23,519 nt of DNA, taken from assembly GCA_002385265.1 (NCBI GenBank), contig DGDD01000192.1, positions 1 to 23,519 on the forward strand, in the 5' to 3' direction. Positions within the stretch are counted from its first letter, which is position 1, and each line of letters opens with the position of its first letter. The notes under the pieces were generated by a model. It worked only from the letters and a program-made list of their open reading frames with translations, had not been told where the DNA came from and searched no databases. Source of the stretch: Chitinophagaceae bacterium UBA3961 (GTDB lineage Bacteria > Bacteroidota > Bacteroidia > Chitinophagales > Chitinophagaceae). Positions 6,582 to 15,718 of the stretch are shown here, one piece after another. The position numbers and the translations under genes were made by a program.

Positions 6582-8000
6582 TTAAATAGATTTATTCTTT
6601 TTGAAACGGGCTATAAGGTCCACCACTTGGGAGTTTCGCAGAATGGATGGACTTAGGTCGATAATCTTTTTTAACTGTTTCGGAGCAGCAATGAGCGCTT
6701 TTTCCAATTGAAGCAGGCCCTCCTTGGATCTACCTGTTTCAAGTAAGAGGAGTGCTTTGTAGTATAAAAACAGCGGCTTTTGTTCGGTCATTTTCAGCGC
6801 CACTTCAATTTGCTCATACGCATCATCATGAAATTCGCCCAGATATAGGCAACGAATTAAGGCTTCCCATGCACTTACGTTTTTGGGGCGTTGACGAACA
6901 ACATTGGAGAAATACTGCAATGCGTCTTTGTATTCACCCAATTGGGTTTTGCATTCACCCATGGCCAAATTGTATTCAGGCTGCATGCGGAACAATTGTA
7001 ATGCAGATTCCAAATGCTTGATGGCTTGCGTCCACTGTTGTTCATTCATGTAAGTGCACGCAATTTTATATTGAAGCTTTACATCTTCTTGGTTCAAATG
7101 CGAAGCCTTTCTATAGTAAAACCTGGCCTGCGCATAGTTTTTCAATCGATCGTAACAGTGACCAATGGCTTCGTAGATCACATCTTCCGGACGGGAGAGT
7201 TCCAATACTTTTTCCAAACTCTCAATCGCTTCTTTGTACTTTCTCAACCGGATATAAGCATCTCCCATGTTGCGGTAGGCATAATCAAACTTCTCGTCGA
7301 TAGCCACTGCATATTTATACGCATCAATTGCTTTTTCGTACAATTTTAATCCTTGATAAGCAGCAGCCAAATTGAACCATGCCAACTCACAATAAGGAAA
7401 CTCATCTATGATTTGTTGGTGCAACTTGATGCTTTCTTCATTTCTGCCGGTAAAATCGGTCCAAAAACAGATCTTATAAAGTGCTTCTTCGTTGGTAGGT
7501 TCCAGCTCTAGTACCCAACGAAGGCAATCGAAAATTTTATCGAATTCTTCATAGTCGTCGTACACATCAGCCAACTCGAATAATAACTCAATCTTCTCCT
7601 CACCTTCAAAATGTTCCAGCGCTTCCTCAAGAAGTATTACGGCTTTTTCTTGCTGATCGAGCGCTAAATACACATCAGTTTTTAATATGTAGAGATTGAT
7701 ATCGTTACTGTCGAGAAGTTCTGCTTTTTGAAGTATTTCTAATGCTTCGTGGTATTTTCGAGTGGCAATGAGCAAGTCTGCCTTTTTGATAAGAAGGGCT
7801 GATGAATAGGGAAACTGTTCTGCCCCCAATTCTGCTGCTTCTAGGGCTTGAGGTATGTCCTCTATATCGTCGTAATAATCAATGATTTTTTCGAAAGCAT
7901 CTTCGTCGAGAAACCTGTGGGCGCGACCATTCTTCAAAGCTTGAAATTGCTTGACAAGGTCTTTTATTTCGTCGCGGTCTTGATGTGGGTTTTCTTTCAT
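6582..8000 (-). CDS. Tetratricopeptide-repeat protein
   Basis: 472 residues, almost entirely TPR helix pairs: about ten to twelve repeats can be followed, for example AEQFPYSSALLIKKADLLIA, DEFPYCELAWFNLAAAYQGL, YEKAIDAYKYAVAID, FDYAYRNMGDAYIRLRKYKEA and YNLAMGECKTQLGEYKDALQ. The first 30 residues are charged (MKENPHQDRDEIKDLVKQ), and no signal peptide or membrane helix is visible, so a cytosolic scaffold that binds other proteins is likely. No catalytic domain is attached and the partner is unknown. It has close relatives annotated only as TPR proteins across Bacteroidota. The start ATG at 7998-8000 is the first in frame. It is separated from comA by 89 bases holding the comA promoter. Confidence 0.88.
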   Translation of the reverse strand: MKENPHQDRDEIKDLVKQFQALKNGRAHRFLDEDAFEKIIDYYDDIEDIPQALEAAELGAEQFPYSSALLIKKADLLIATRKYHEALEILQKAELLDSNDINLYILKTDVYLALDQQEKAVILLEEALEHFEGEEKIELLFELADVYDDYEEFDKIFDCLRWVLELEPTNEEALYKICFWTDFTGRNEESIKLHQQIIDEFPYCELAWFNLAAAYQGLKLYEKAIDAYKYAVAIDEKFDYAYRNMGDAYIRLRKYKEAIESLEKVLELSRPEDVIYEAIGHCYDRLKNYAQARFYYRKASHLNQEDVKLQYKIACTYMNEQQWTQAIKHLESALQLFRMQPEYNLAMGECKTQLGEYKDALQYFSNVVRQRPKNVSAWEALIRCLYLGEFHDDAYEQIEVALKMTEQKPLFLYYKALLLLETGRSKEGLLQLEKALIAAPKQLKKIIDLSPSILRNSQVVDLIARFKKNKSI

Positions 8001-8327
8001 GTAACGGAGCTTATTGTAAGATAATCAGATAATTGGAGGAGTCCAAGCCTTATTTATTAACTTTTGTTTAAAACAGTGTACCCAATAAAAAGCCACAATA
8101 GGCGTTTACATTCAAACCTTATTGTTTCAAGAAAAGCTTCACTACCCCATTCAAAATTCTACTCAAAAAAAGTTCTTTAGTTAACTCGTTAATAATCAGC
8201 GCATAATGGCTGATTTCAAAAACAATTCGAGTGTTTCGTTAAACTTTTTAACGTTTGAGCCAACTAAAGAGAAAGGTTTTACATCATTATTTTTAGATTT
8301 TTTTGTGAAATCTGTAACTTTTTGGCA

Positions 8328-8353
8328 TCTGACACGTACATATATATGTCAGA
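8328..8353. promoter_or_regulatory. Operator-like inverted repeat upstream of the 8417 gene
   Basis: Perfect 7-base arms TCTGACA (8328-8334) and TGTCAGA (8347-8353) flank 12 bases that are largely alternating TA. The right arm ends 19 bases before the -7 box at 8373, so it covers the -33 position. That geometry suits a dimeric regulator; no regulator gene is adjacent. Confidence 0.4.
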
Positions 8354-8372
8354 GGTTTAGAAAAAAATTGTA

Positions 8373-8380
8373 TAATTTTG
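8373..8380 (+). promoter_or_regulatory. -7 promoter box for the small exported protein
   Basis: TAATTTTG fits the Bacteroidota TAnnTTTG consensus at every fixed position. No TTG lies 17-23 bases upstream; an inverted repeat occupies that place instead. The predicted start near 8387 leaves a leader of about 30 bases before the ATG at 8417. Confidence 0.5.
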
Positions 8381-8416
8381 CTTATGTTAATTATCTCTAC
8401 TTTAAAATTTAACCAC

Positions 8417-8761
8417 ATGCTTAAAAAATCAATCGTTAGCCTTGCGCTGGTTGGAGTTGTAGCACTAGCTGCAGCGAGTAGTGGCGGTGGAGATAACAAA
8501 AAAAGCAATAAAGCTGCCGCAGTAGGTTTAAGTACTGTTAAAACCACTCCCGGATTCTCCCTTAAAGCCGGCAGAATTTACAACAATGTGCTCAGTCTCA
8601 GTAAGGTTAAAACTATGAATTTTACTTCGGTGAATGCAGTAGTAACTTACAGAAAGGGCAATACCATTGTTATATTACCAGGTTTAAAGACGAATGTAAA
8701 GCCATCAGGTGTTCGTACCAACTTGAACTTGGTAAATGTGAAGTTGTCTCTTCATCGATAA
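8417..8761 (+). CDS. Small, very basic exported protein of unknown function
   Basis: 114 residues from the ATG at 8417; an upstream in-frame TTG (8378) lies inside the promoter box and is not used here. A signal peptide is evident: MLKKS followed by IVSLALVGVVALAAA, then SSGGGDNKKSNK. The predicted mature part of roughly 93 residues has about fifteen Lys/Arg and a single acidic residue (Asp), with no Cys, and looks like a small beta-rich domain: NVLSLSKVKTMNFTSVNAVV, TYRKGNTIVILPG, RTNLNLVNVKLSL. The end of the signal region resembles a lipoprotein box (LAA-x-SSGGGD), but the Cys position is Ala, so it is probably not lipidated. I do not recognise the family. It converges on the 8773 gene with 11 bases between stops. 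Confidence 0.75.
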   Translation: MLKKSIVSLALVGVVALAAASSGGGDNKKSNKAAAVGLSTVKTTPGFSLKAGRIYNNVLSLSKVKTMNFTSVNAVVTYRKGNTIVILPGLKTNVKPSGVRTNLNLVNVKLSLHR

Positions 8762-8772
8762 TTTCGTTGACC

Positions 8773-9429
8773 TTAATTTGCAGTAGCCTTCTTACTTTCT
8801 TCGTAAGTCAGTTCTCTGTATCCCGACTTCGGAATTTCAAATTTTGAGGCCGGAATAGGATTCAAACTGATTTTAGACAAAGTGTATTGAAGCGTCAACT
8901 TACCTTGTGATAATTCCCATTCAAGTGGCAAGCCGGCTAGGTCTTTAAACATGTATTCATATTCTTTGTTCTCCGGTACAATTTCAGTAGTATAAAATAC
9001 CGTAAACGTTGTACCATCGGCCATAGTAGCAATGGCTTTTGTACACTTATAACCTGCAATGATCTTGGTTTCACCTGTATTTTTGAATACGATTCCTTCG
9101 TACTTTTTATTCTTTTCGTTCCAATTGTCTTGATTCATTCGAATAAGGATCTTTTGACCACTTACTTCTCTTAATGCAACGGCTGATCCTGTTTTCGTGT
9201 CATGAATAACCGTTGAAGAAAACAAAGCACTGCTCATCTCACTTCTGCTCAAGTTTCCTTTGATATAAACAGTAGTAGTAGACCCATCGAATGCGTCGGC
9301 CAGTTTAGGCTCTTTTGAATTGGTTATTACTTTGATATCGTAACTGAGCATCAATTCCGACACTTTTCGCTGCGCAAATGAACCCATCCAGGTTCCAAAA
9401 GCCACTAAAAAAAGTACTACTCGTTTCAT
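8773..9429 (-). CDS. Secreted protein, DUF4412/GLPGLI-like
   Basis: 218 residues with a clear signal peptide (MKRVVLFLVAFGTWMGSFA, cleavage probably before Q20). The mature part is beta-rich: LMLSYDIKV, TTTVYIKGNLSR, TGSAVALREVSGQKILIRM, then EGIVFKNTGETKIIAGYKCTKAIATMADG, TFTVFYTTEI, and FKDLAGLPLEWEL near residue 165. The last motif and the 'IAGYKC-KA' segment are shared with secreted Bacteroidota proteins annotated DUF4412 or GLPGLI family, which have no proven function. A periplasmic or outer-membrane-associated location is likely. It is transcribed alone, towards the basic exported protein. The start is well placed by the signal peptide. Confidence 0.8.
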   Translation of the reverse strand: MKRVVLFLVAFGTWMGSFAQRKVSELMLSYDIKVITNSKEPKLADAFDGSTTTVYIKGNLSRSEMSSALFSSTVIHDTKTGSAVALREVSGQKILIRMNQDNWNEKNKKYEGIVFKNTGETKIIAGYKCTKAIATMADGTTFTVFYTTEIVPENKEYEYMFKDLAGLPLEWELSQGKLTLQYTLSKISLNPIPASKFEIPKSGYRELTYEESKKATAN

Positions 9430-9587
9430 ATTCGTGTTGTTTTTCTGTCCCTTCGCCTCTATTCTTCTTTATTCAAAGACGGTACCAAGCTCTCAAAAGA
9501 AGTCATCTTGAAAGAACTTTAACAAAATACGTAATTAATTAAGAATTAATAATTAAGAATCAAAATTTAGATCCGATCGAAACGAAA

Positions 9588-9609
9588 AAAGCGCTCCGAG
9601 GAGCGCTTT
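9588..9609 (-). terminator. Rho-independent terminator of yidC
   Basis: AAAGCGCTC (9588-9596) and GAGCGCTTT (9601-9609) form a perfect 9-base stem with a CGAG loop. On the minus strand it is followed by an unbroken run of T (plus-strand A at 9585-9590, shared with the stem). It starts 5 bases after the yidC stop. Confidence 0.9.
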
Positions 9610-9613
9610 CTGA

Positions 9614-11437
9614 TTATTTTTTCTTTCTGGCATCTTGCATTTGCTTTTGAGCTTCTTGCATTTGCTCCATCCTTTCAGCCCATTTCGATTTGGCTTTTGG
9701 CTTCTTACGGTTCTCTTCAATTTTCGCCAAAATTTTATCATGGTCGATGATATAATTTTGAATAACGAATTGAAGGATCAGCGTAATAAGGTTTGATACC
9801 GTGTAGTACCAAGTAAGCGCCGAAGGCAATCTATTAAAGATGAATAAAAGAATGAATGGGAAAATATAAGGCATGTACTTCAGAGCAGGGTTGTTCTGAT
9901 CCGGAGTCATATTTGAATTGTACAAGGAAATCAAGAAGCTGGTACCTGCTGCAGTAAGTGTAAACAAACTGAGGTGATTACCGAGCCCCCATACATTAAA
10001 TCCAAAGTTCACAATTGAATCGTATGAGGCGAGGTTATGAGACCACAAGAACTCTTGACCTCTCAAGTCGATGTTTGAGTTAAAGAAAGAGTACAGCGCA
10101 AAGAAGATCGGAATTTGGAGTAAGGCCGGAATACATCCTCCGAGTGGGTTCACTCCCGCTTCTCGGAATAGTTTCATTTGATCCATTCCAAATGCTTGCT
10201 GATCGGATCCGTGCTTGGCCTTCAATTTATCGATTTCCGGACGGAGCGCCTTCATCTTCGCACTGCTCACGTAACTATTGTATAACAATGGAGAAGTAAC
10301 CACGCGAATAAAGATCGTTAACAGCGCAATTACGATACCGAAGTTCAATACAAATCCTTTGATGAAATTGAACACAGGATAGATAACGTAAACGTTGATT
10401 GGACGAACAAACGAATACATATCACGACCCAAGTTCAAGATGCGATCCATTTCTGCAATGGGCTGACTTTTAAGAATTTTGTAATCATTTGGGCCAAAAA
10501 ACAATTGCATAGGGAAACTGCTTTGCGCACCAACAGGCAGTTTTGCATGCATGGTAGCAGTTGCATTGGCGATCACATCAGAAGAATCGTCGGCAGCTTT
10601 TTTATTCAATTTCAAATCACCTGATGTAAAATTATTCTTAGCATACAAGGTGATATTGAAGAAGTGTTGCGAAACAGTTAACCATGAAACGGGTTTTTCG
10701 AAAGTGAGTTCTGTTTTGGTTTGGATATAGTCGAAGCTACCATCTTCCATGTAACAGATACTGGTTTGTTGACGCTCATAAGCTGCATCACTCTCTAATT
10801 TTGCCGGTTGGTTTTGCCAAGTGAGGTTAAACGCTCCTTGTGTAAATAATTTATCGGCTCCGGTAAATGATGGAGTCCAATCAATCATGTATGAATTAGG
10901 ACGAACTACAAATTCATGCTTCACCTGCTCTCCTTGTGAACCAACAGCTGTGAATTCAATAGTTTGAGATCCATCTGCATTCTTAACAGCAGGTTTGGTT
11001 TGGAAATACAAATCGGTAATGGGAGCTGAAAGATTATTGCCTGTATTGATGGTATAAGAAACCTTATCAAAATCGGCACCTGAAAGTTTAGCAGGTTTAC
11101 CGGTATAGGAATTGTAGTTTTTCAATTCCACTGATTTCACTTGACCACCCTTGTTAGTAAAAGTCACTTTAATTACTTCGTTCTCTACAGTGGTGAGTTG
11201 TTCAACACCCAGTTTTTGAAAACCTACGGTGTTGGAATCGATTACAATTGTTTTACCGGCTGTATCTTTTGCGTAATTGATGGAGTCTTGTCTTGCTTTT
11301 ACTTTTGCAATGGAGTCTTGTTTCAATTGTTCAGCATACTGTAATTCGCGTGTGTTTTTCCCTGCGAAGAACAAATAAGCGAAAAGTAGTAAGGCCAATA
11401 ACACAAAGCCTATCACCGTATTACGGTCCATGTTCAT
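9614..11437 (-). CDS. yidC: Membrane protein insertase YidC
   Basis: 607-residue inner-membrane insertase that helps Sec-dependent and independent proteins enter and fold in the membrane. It has the Gram-negative layout. An N-terminal helix (about 7-25, VIGFVLLALLLFAYLFFA) precedes a large periplasmic beta domain (about 60-330). The conserved insertase core (about 345-560) has five membrane segments, including GFVLNFGIVIALLTIFIRVV with the hydrophilic-groove R378, then TSPLLYNSYVSSAKMKALRPEIDKLK, and NPLGGCIPALLQIPIFFALY. The C-terminus is a long Lys-rich tail (about 565-607), which suits ribosome binding. Translation may begin at the first ATG (11435-11437) or at the third residue, giving the more typical MDRNT. 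It has its own promoter and a strong terminator, so it is not coupled to pyrG. Confidence 0.96.
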   Translation of the reverse strand: MNMDRNTVIGFVLLALLLFAYLFFAGKNTRELQYAEQLKQDSIAKVKARQDSINYAKDTAGKTIVIDSNTVGFQKLGVEQLTTVENEVIKVTFTNKGGQVKSVELKNYNSYTGKPAKLSGADFDKVSYTINTGNNLSAPITDLYFQTKPAVKNADGSQTIEFTAVGSQGEQVKHEFVVRPNSYMIDWTPSFTGADKLFTQGAFNLTWQNQPAKLESDAAYERQQTSICYMEDGSFDYIQTKTELTFEKPVSWLTVSQHFFNITLYAKNNFTSGDLKLNKKAADDSSDVIANATATMHAKLPVGAQSSFPMQLFFGPNDYKILKSQPIAEMDRILNLGRDMYSFVRPINVYVIYPVFNFIKGFVLNFGIVIALLTIFIRVVTSPLLYNSYVSSAKMKALRPEIDKLKAKHGSDQQAFGMDQMKLFREAGVNPLGGCIPALLQIPIFFALYSFFNSNIDLRGQEFLWSHNLASYDSIVNFGFNVWGLGNHLSLFTLTAAGTSFLISLYNSNMTPDQNNPALKYMPYIFPFILLFIFNRLPSALTWYYTVSNLITLILQFVIQNYIIDHDKILAKIEENRKKPKAKSKWAERMEQMQEAQKQMQDARKKK

Positions 11438-11452
11438 GATCTAGAAATTTAA

Positions 11453-11483
11453 GAGGGGCAAAGATAGTGTTTTGAGGGGCAAA
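11453..11483 (-). promoter_or_regulatory. yidC promoter with a tandem 10-base repeat
   Basis: The -7 box TATCTTTG (minus strand, 11459-11466) fits TAnnTTTG exactly and lies about 22 bases before the ATG. The plus-strand decamer GAGGGGCAAA occurs at 11453-11462 and again at 11474-11483, exactly 21 bases apart (two DNA turns). One copy overlaps the -7 box and likely start site. No TTG is at the usual -33 distance. Confidence 0.5.
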
Positions 11484-11489
11484 ATCGGG

Positions 11490-11522
11490 AAAAAAGAGAT
11501 GGTCGGCAATTGCCGACCATCT
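11490..11522 (-). terminator. Rho-independent terminator of pyrG
   Basis: A perfect 26-base palindrome (11497-11522, half-site AGATGGTCGGCAA) is followed on the minus strand by C and six T (plus-strand A at 11490-11495). It begins 18 bases after the pyrG stop and separates pyrG from yidC transcription. Confidence 0.9.
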
Positions 11523-11540
11523 TATCAGAAATACTTGATT

Positions 11541-13271
<1,731 letters not shown>

Positions 13272-13400
13272 TCATTAAATGGGAGCAATAACACAAAAAA
13301 AGTATCGATTCTGATTTAGGATAACCCTTGAGCCTATTTGACCTGTGGAGGACGATCCATTAAAAGGATATTTGAGGCATGGAATTCCTTAGAGGTCGTA

Positions 13401-13432
13401 CAAAGTTACGCTCTTTTTGGCTGTTGAACCAA
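13401..13432 (-). promoter_or_regulatory. Promoter of pyrG
   Basis: On the minus strand TTG (13430-13432) is followed 21 bases later by TAACTTTG (13401-13408), matching the Bacteroidota -33/-7 arrangement (TTG, 17-23 bases, TAnnTTTG). Transcription from about 13394 would give a leader of roughly 200 bases before the pyrG ATG. Confidence 0.6.
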
Positions 13433-13480
13433 TATTGGGGAGGGAATGTGGAAAAGTGAAAAGACGGTTAGAATGAAAAT

Positions 13481-13505
13481 AAAAAACCCTAGCTTGAAGC
13501 TAGGG
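13481..13505 (-). terminator. Rho-independent terminator of the 13539-13712 gene
   Basis: CCCTAGCT (13487-13494) and AGCTAGGG (13498-13505) form a perfect 8-base stem with a 3-base loop. On the minus strand it is followed by six T (plus-strand A at 13481-13486). It begins 33 bases after the small ORF's stop, and no other minus-strand gene lies between. Confidence 0.85.
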
Positions 13506-13538
13506 AAATTATTCTAATAAATTGATTATCAATTAATT

Positions 13539-13712
13539 TTATCGTATTACTTGGGAGATGACCATTCCGGTTGTGGCGGTAGGACTTCCTGCGATACCTG
13601 GCAATGATTGCTTGGTGGTATCGGTATTAACCTGACTCTTGTTAACATGTAACAAGATGATTAAGGCAATTTCAAGTAAAAGGACAACGCGGCTGATTTT
13701 GTCGCTTTTCAT
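13539..13712 (-). CDS. Small single-pass membrane protein (57 aa), unknown function
   Basis: The frame is open from 13742, but the ATG at 13710-13712 gives a natural start: MKSDK, then a hydrophobic helix beginning VVLLLEIALIILLHV (about residues 9-24), and a polar tail with TDTTKQSLPGIAGSPTATTG. No family is recognised. Support for a real gene comes from context. A strong terminator lies just downstream on this strand with no other gene to serve, and a near-consensus -7 box TTACTTTG (13779-13786, one mismatch to TAnnTTTG) lies about 65 bases upstream. It sits alone between proC and pyrG. A small regulatory RNA ending at the same terminator is the main alternative. Confidence 0.5.
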   Translation of the reverse strand: MKSDKISRVVLLLEIALIILLHVNKSQVNTDTTKQSLPGIAGSPTATTGMVISQVIR

Positions 13713-13840
13713 AGATACTGGTTGATTTCGGTTTAGGATCAATTGGAAAACGAAATAATTATAAAATTATTATAAATGCAAAGTAAAGTTCTTTTTTCTA
13801 AACAAAAAAATCTTATTATCTGGGTATCAGTCAGTTACTA

Positions 13841-14638
13841 CTAATCCTTCGCAATTTTTTCATAACTGACCCTGATTCCTTTGATAAGTGAGGAACTGAA
13901 GCCTTGGTGTTCCATTTCGTTCAAACCCGCTATGGTACAGCCTTTTGGCGTAGTTACTTTATCTATTTCTTGTTCAGGATGCGAACCTCGTTTCAGCAAT
14001 AATTCCGCTGCCCCTTTTACCGTTTGCGCGGCAATTAGACTGGCGGTAGCCGCACTAAATCCAATTTCTATGCCACCTTGGATGTTCGCTCTTATATAAC
14101 GCATCGCATAGGCAGTTCCGCATGCGCCGAGTACAGTTGCGGCCTCCATTAGCTTTTCTTCGATCCATACAGCCTTACCTAACTGATTGAATAAGTTGGT
14201 GATATACTGTTCGGTGTTGGCTGAAATTTTTTTTCCGGCCAAGCATGTCATTGACTCTTGAATGGCAATTGCCGTATTGGGCATGGCCCTTACAATTGGC
14301 ATTCCTTCGTGAGTGATGGACGCCAGGTCTTCTATTGTAATTCCGGTCACCACAGAAACTAACACTTGTTTGGTTGGATCAAGGTGTTGTTGAAATGCTT
14401 TAACAACGGCTTCTGTTTGAAACGGTTTCACAGCCAAAATGATCAAATCGGCATTTTGAACGGCGGCTTCATTGTCGGAGCTAACATGAACACCTTTTGA
14501 TTGTAAATCGGAAAGAGTTTGGATACTGCGTTTGGTAATGATGATATCGGAAGGCTTTGAGAAGCCGGCCGCTATCAAACCTTCGGCTATGGCAGTACCG
14601 AGGTTCCCACCACCTATTATTGCGATCGTTTTATTCAT
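13841..14638 (-). CDS. proC: Pyrroline-5-carboxylate reductase
   Basis: 265-residue NAD(P)H-dependent enzyme that reduces pyrroline-5-carboxylate to proline, the last step of proline synthesis. The N-terminal Rossmann motif IAIIGGGNLGTAIAEGL is followed by ILAVKPFQ, SVVTGITIEDL and RAMPNTAIAIQE. The C-terminal dimer domain has LGACGTAYAMRYI, AAQTVKGAAELLL and the family signature VTTPKGCTIAGLNEME. The ATG at 14636-14638 puts MNKTIAIIGGG at the start; an in-frame TTG three codons earlier is less likely. It follows hldD by 72 bases with a hairpin between. I found no consensus promoter there, so it may be read through from upstream. Confidence 0.95.
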   Translation of the reverse strand: MNKTIAIIGGGNLGTAIAEGLIAAGFSKPSDIIITKRSIQTLSDLQSKGVHVSSDNEAAVQNADLIILAVKPFQTEAVVKAFQQHLDPTKQVLVSVVTGITIEDLASITHEGMPIVRAMPNTAIAIQESMTCLAGKKISANTEQYITNLFNQLGKAVWIEEKLMEAATVLGACGTAYAMRYIRANIQGGIEIGFSAATASLIAAQTVKGAAELLLKRGSHPEQEIDKVTTPKGCTIAGLNEMEHQGFSSSLIKGIRVSYEKIAKD

Positions 14639-14661
14639 ATAATTCAAGTATTAAAACAGAA

Positions 14662-14688
14662 CTGCCACTCCGCATAGCGGAATGGCAG
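14662..14688 (-). terminator. Hairpin between hldD and proC, likely terminator or attenuator
   Basis: CTGCCA (14662-14667) pairs with TGGCAG (14683-14688). After one C/A mismatch, TCCGC (14669-14673) pairs with GCGGA (14677-14681) around a 3-base loop. The minus-strand sequence after it is TTCTGTTTTAAT, a weak T tail, so termination may be partial. Confidence 0.55.
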
Positions 14689-14710
14689 CAAGCATATTGA
14701 CCTGATAAAG

Positions 14711-15709
14711 TTAGTAATAGTTTCCGGAAACCAGATAATTTCTTACATAATCCACTACCCCATCTTCCAAACTATAAAAGGGTTGTGAATAACCGGCAGT
14801 AATGAGTTTGTTCATATTTGCCTCGGTAAAATACTGATACTTGTCTCGAATGTCTTCGGGCATATCGATGTATTCAATAACGGGCTCTTGGTTCAGTCCT
14901 TTGAAGGTAGCGAGCACCAAGTCACGGAATGCACGGGCTTTTCCGGTTCCTAAGTTGTAAAGTCCGTTTTCAATTTCACCGGTATCGGAGTTCTCCATGA
15001 GCCAAAAGCAAACAGAAATTACATCCTTTACATAAACGAAGTCGCGCAACTGTTCTCCATCTTTAAAATCGGGACGATGCGACTTGAAGAGCTTTACTTT
15101 TCCGTCTTTTTTAATTTGATTGAACGAGTGCCAAATCACGCTTGCCATTCTTGCCTTGTGATATTCGTTAGGACCATACACGTTAAAGAATTTCAAACCG
15201 GTCCAGAAAGGAGGTTGATCTTCTTGCTGCAAGGCCCATTTATCGAATTCATTTTTTGAAACACCGTAAGGGTTCAGGGGTTTCAATTGGTAGGCCAATT
15301 CGTTCTTATCGTCATACCCTAATTCACCGGCCCCATAGGTAGCTGCGGAAGAAGCATATACCAACGGAATGTTATGAAGCGTACAGTATTCCCATATTTT
15401 TTGAGAGTACACTACGTTCAATGCTTCGTGAATGGCATAGTTAAACTCGGTAGTATCGGTACGAGCACCGAGGTGAAAGATAAAGTCGGGATGTTTGGGT
15501 TGAGCTTTCAACCAATCAAAAAACTCCGATCTTTCAACGGTGGTAGTATATCTTTTAGATTTCCAATTGGCTTCTTTATCGGCTCTGCTAAAATCATCCA
15601 CCAGAATAAGATTAGTAAACCCTTTTTCATTAAGGAATCCTACCAAACAACTACTGATGAACCCGGCAGCTCCGGTAATAACTATTGAACTATTGGAATG
15701 AATTTTCAT
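14711..15709 (-). CDS. hldD: ADP-L-glycero-D-manno-heptose 6-epimerase
   Basis: 332-residue short-chain-dehydrogenase-type epimerase (also called rfaD) that makes the heptose precursor of lipopolysaccharide inner core. Landmarks are the N-terminal dinucleotide fold (ITGAAGFISS, 11-20; DDFSRADKEANW), FHLGARTDTTE, the catalytic SS (120-121), and Y148-x-x-x-K152 in NPYGVSK. Further on are KFFNVYGPNEYHK, DGEQLRDFVYVKDV, and the C-terminal IEYIDMPEDIRDKYQYFTEANM, which is typical of HldD rather than of UDP-glucose epimerases. The third glycine of the GxxGxxG cofactor loop is Ser (S19). It starts 9 bases after the purL stop, so the two are probably co-transcribed. Confidence 0.93.
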   Translation of the reverse strand: MKIHSNSSIVITGAAGFISSCLVGFLNEKGFTNLILVDDFSRADKEANWKSKRYTTTVERSEFFDWLKAQPKHPDFIFHLGARTDTTEFNYAIHEALNVVYSQKIWEYCTLHNIPLVYASSAATYGAGELGYDDKNELAYQLKPLNPYGVSKNEFDKWALQQEDQPPFWTGLKFFNVYGPNEYHKARMASVIWHSFNQIKKDGKVKLFKSHRPDFKDGEQLRDFVYVKDVISVCFWLMENSDTGEIENGLYNLGTGKARAFRDLVLATFKGLNQEPVIEYIDMPEDIRDKYQYFTEANMNKLITAGYSQPFYSLEDGVVDYVRNYLVSGNYY

Positions 15710-15718
15710 ATCCTTACT

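Larger units (their letters stand above)
8001..8416. other. Non-coding spacer between divergent TPR gene and small exported protein
   Basis: About 416 AT-rich bases with no convincing gene. It holds the inverted repeat at 8328-8353 and a -7 box at 8373-8380 for the rightward gene. No clear -7 box was found for the leftward TPR gene. A 68-codon open frame at 8206-8412 exists but has no protein-like features. No tRNA or riboswitch-like fold was recognised. Confidence 0.6.

Noticed and set aside
8206..8412. 68-codon plus-strand frame starting MADFKNN
   Set aside because: Low-complexity, overlaps the promoter and inverted repeat of the 8417 gene, and has no domain-like pattern.
9553..9741. 62-codon minus-strand frame at the yidC end
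   Set aside because: It is the yidC Lys-rich tail read in another frame, running through the terminator.
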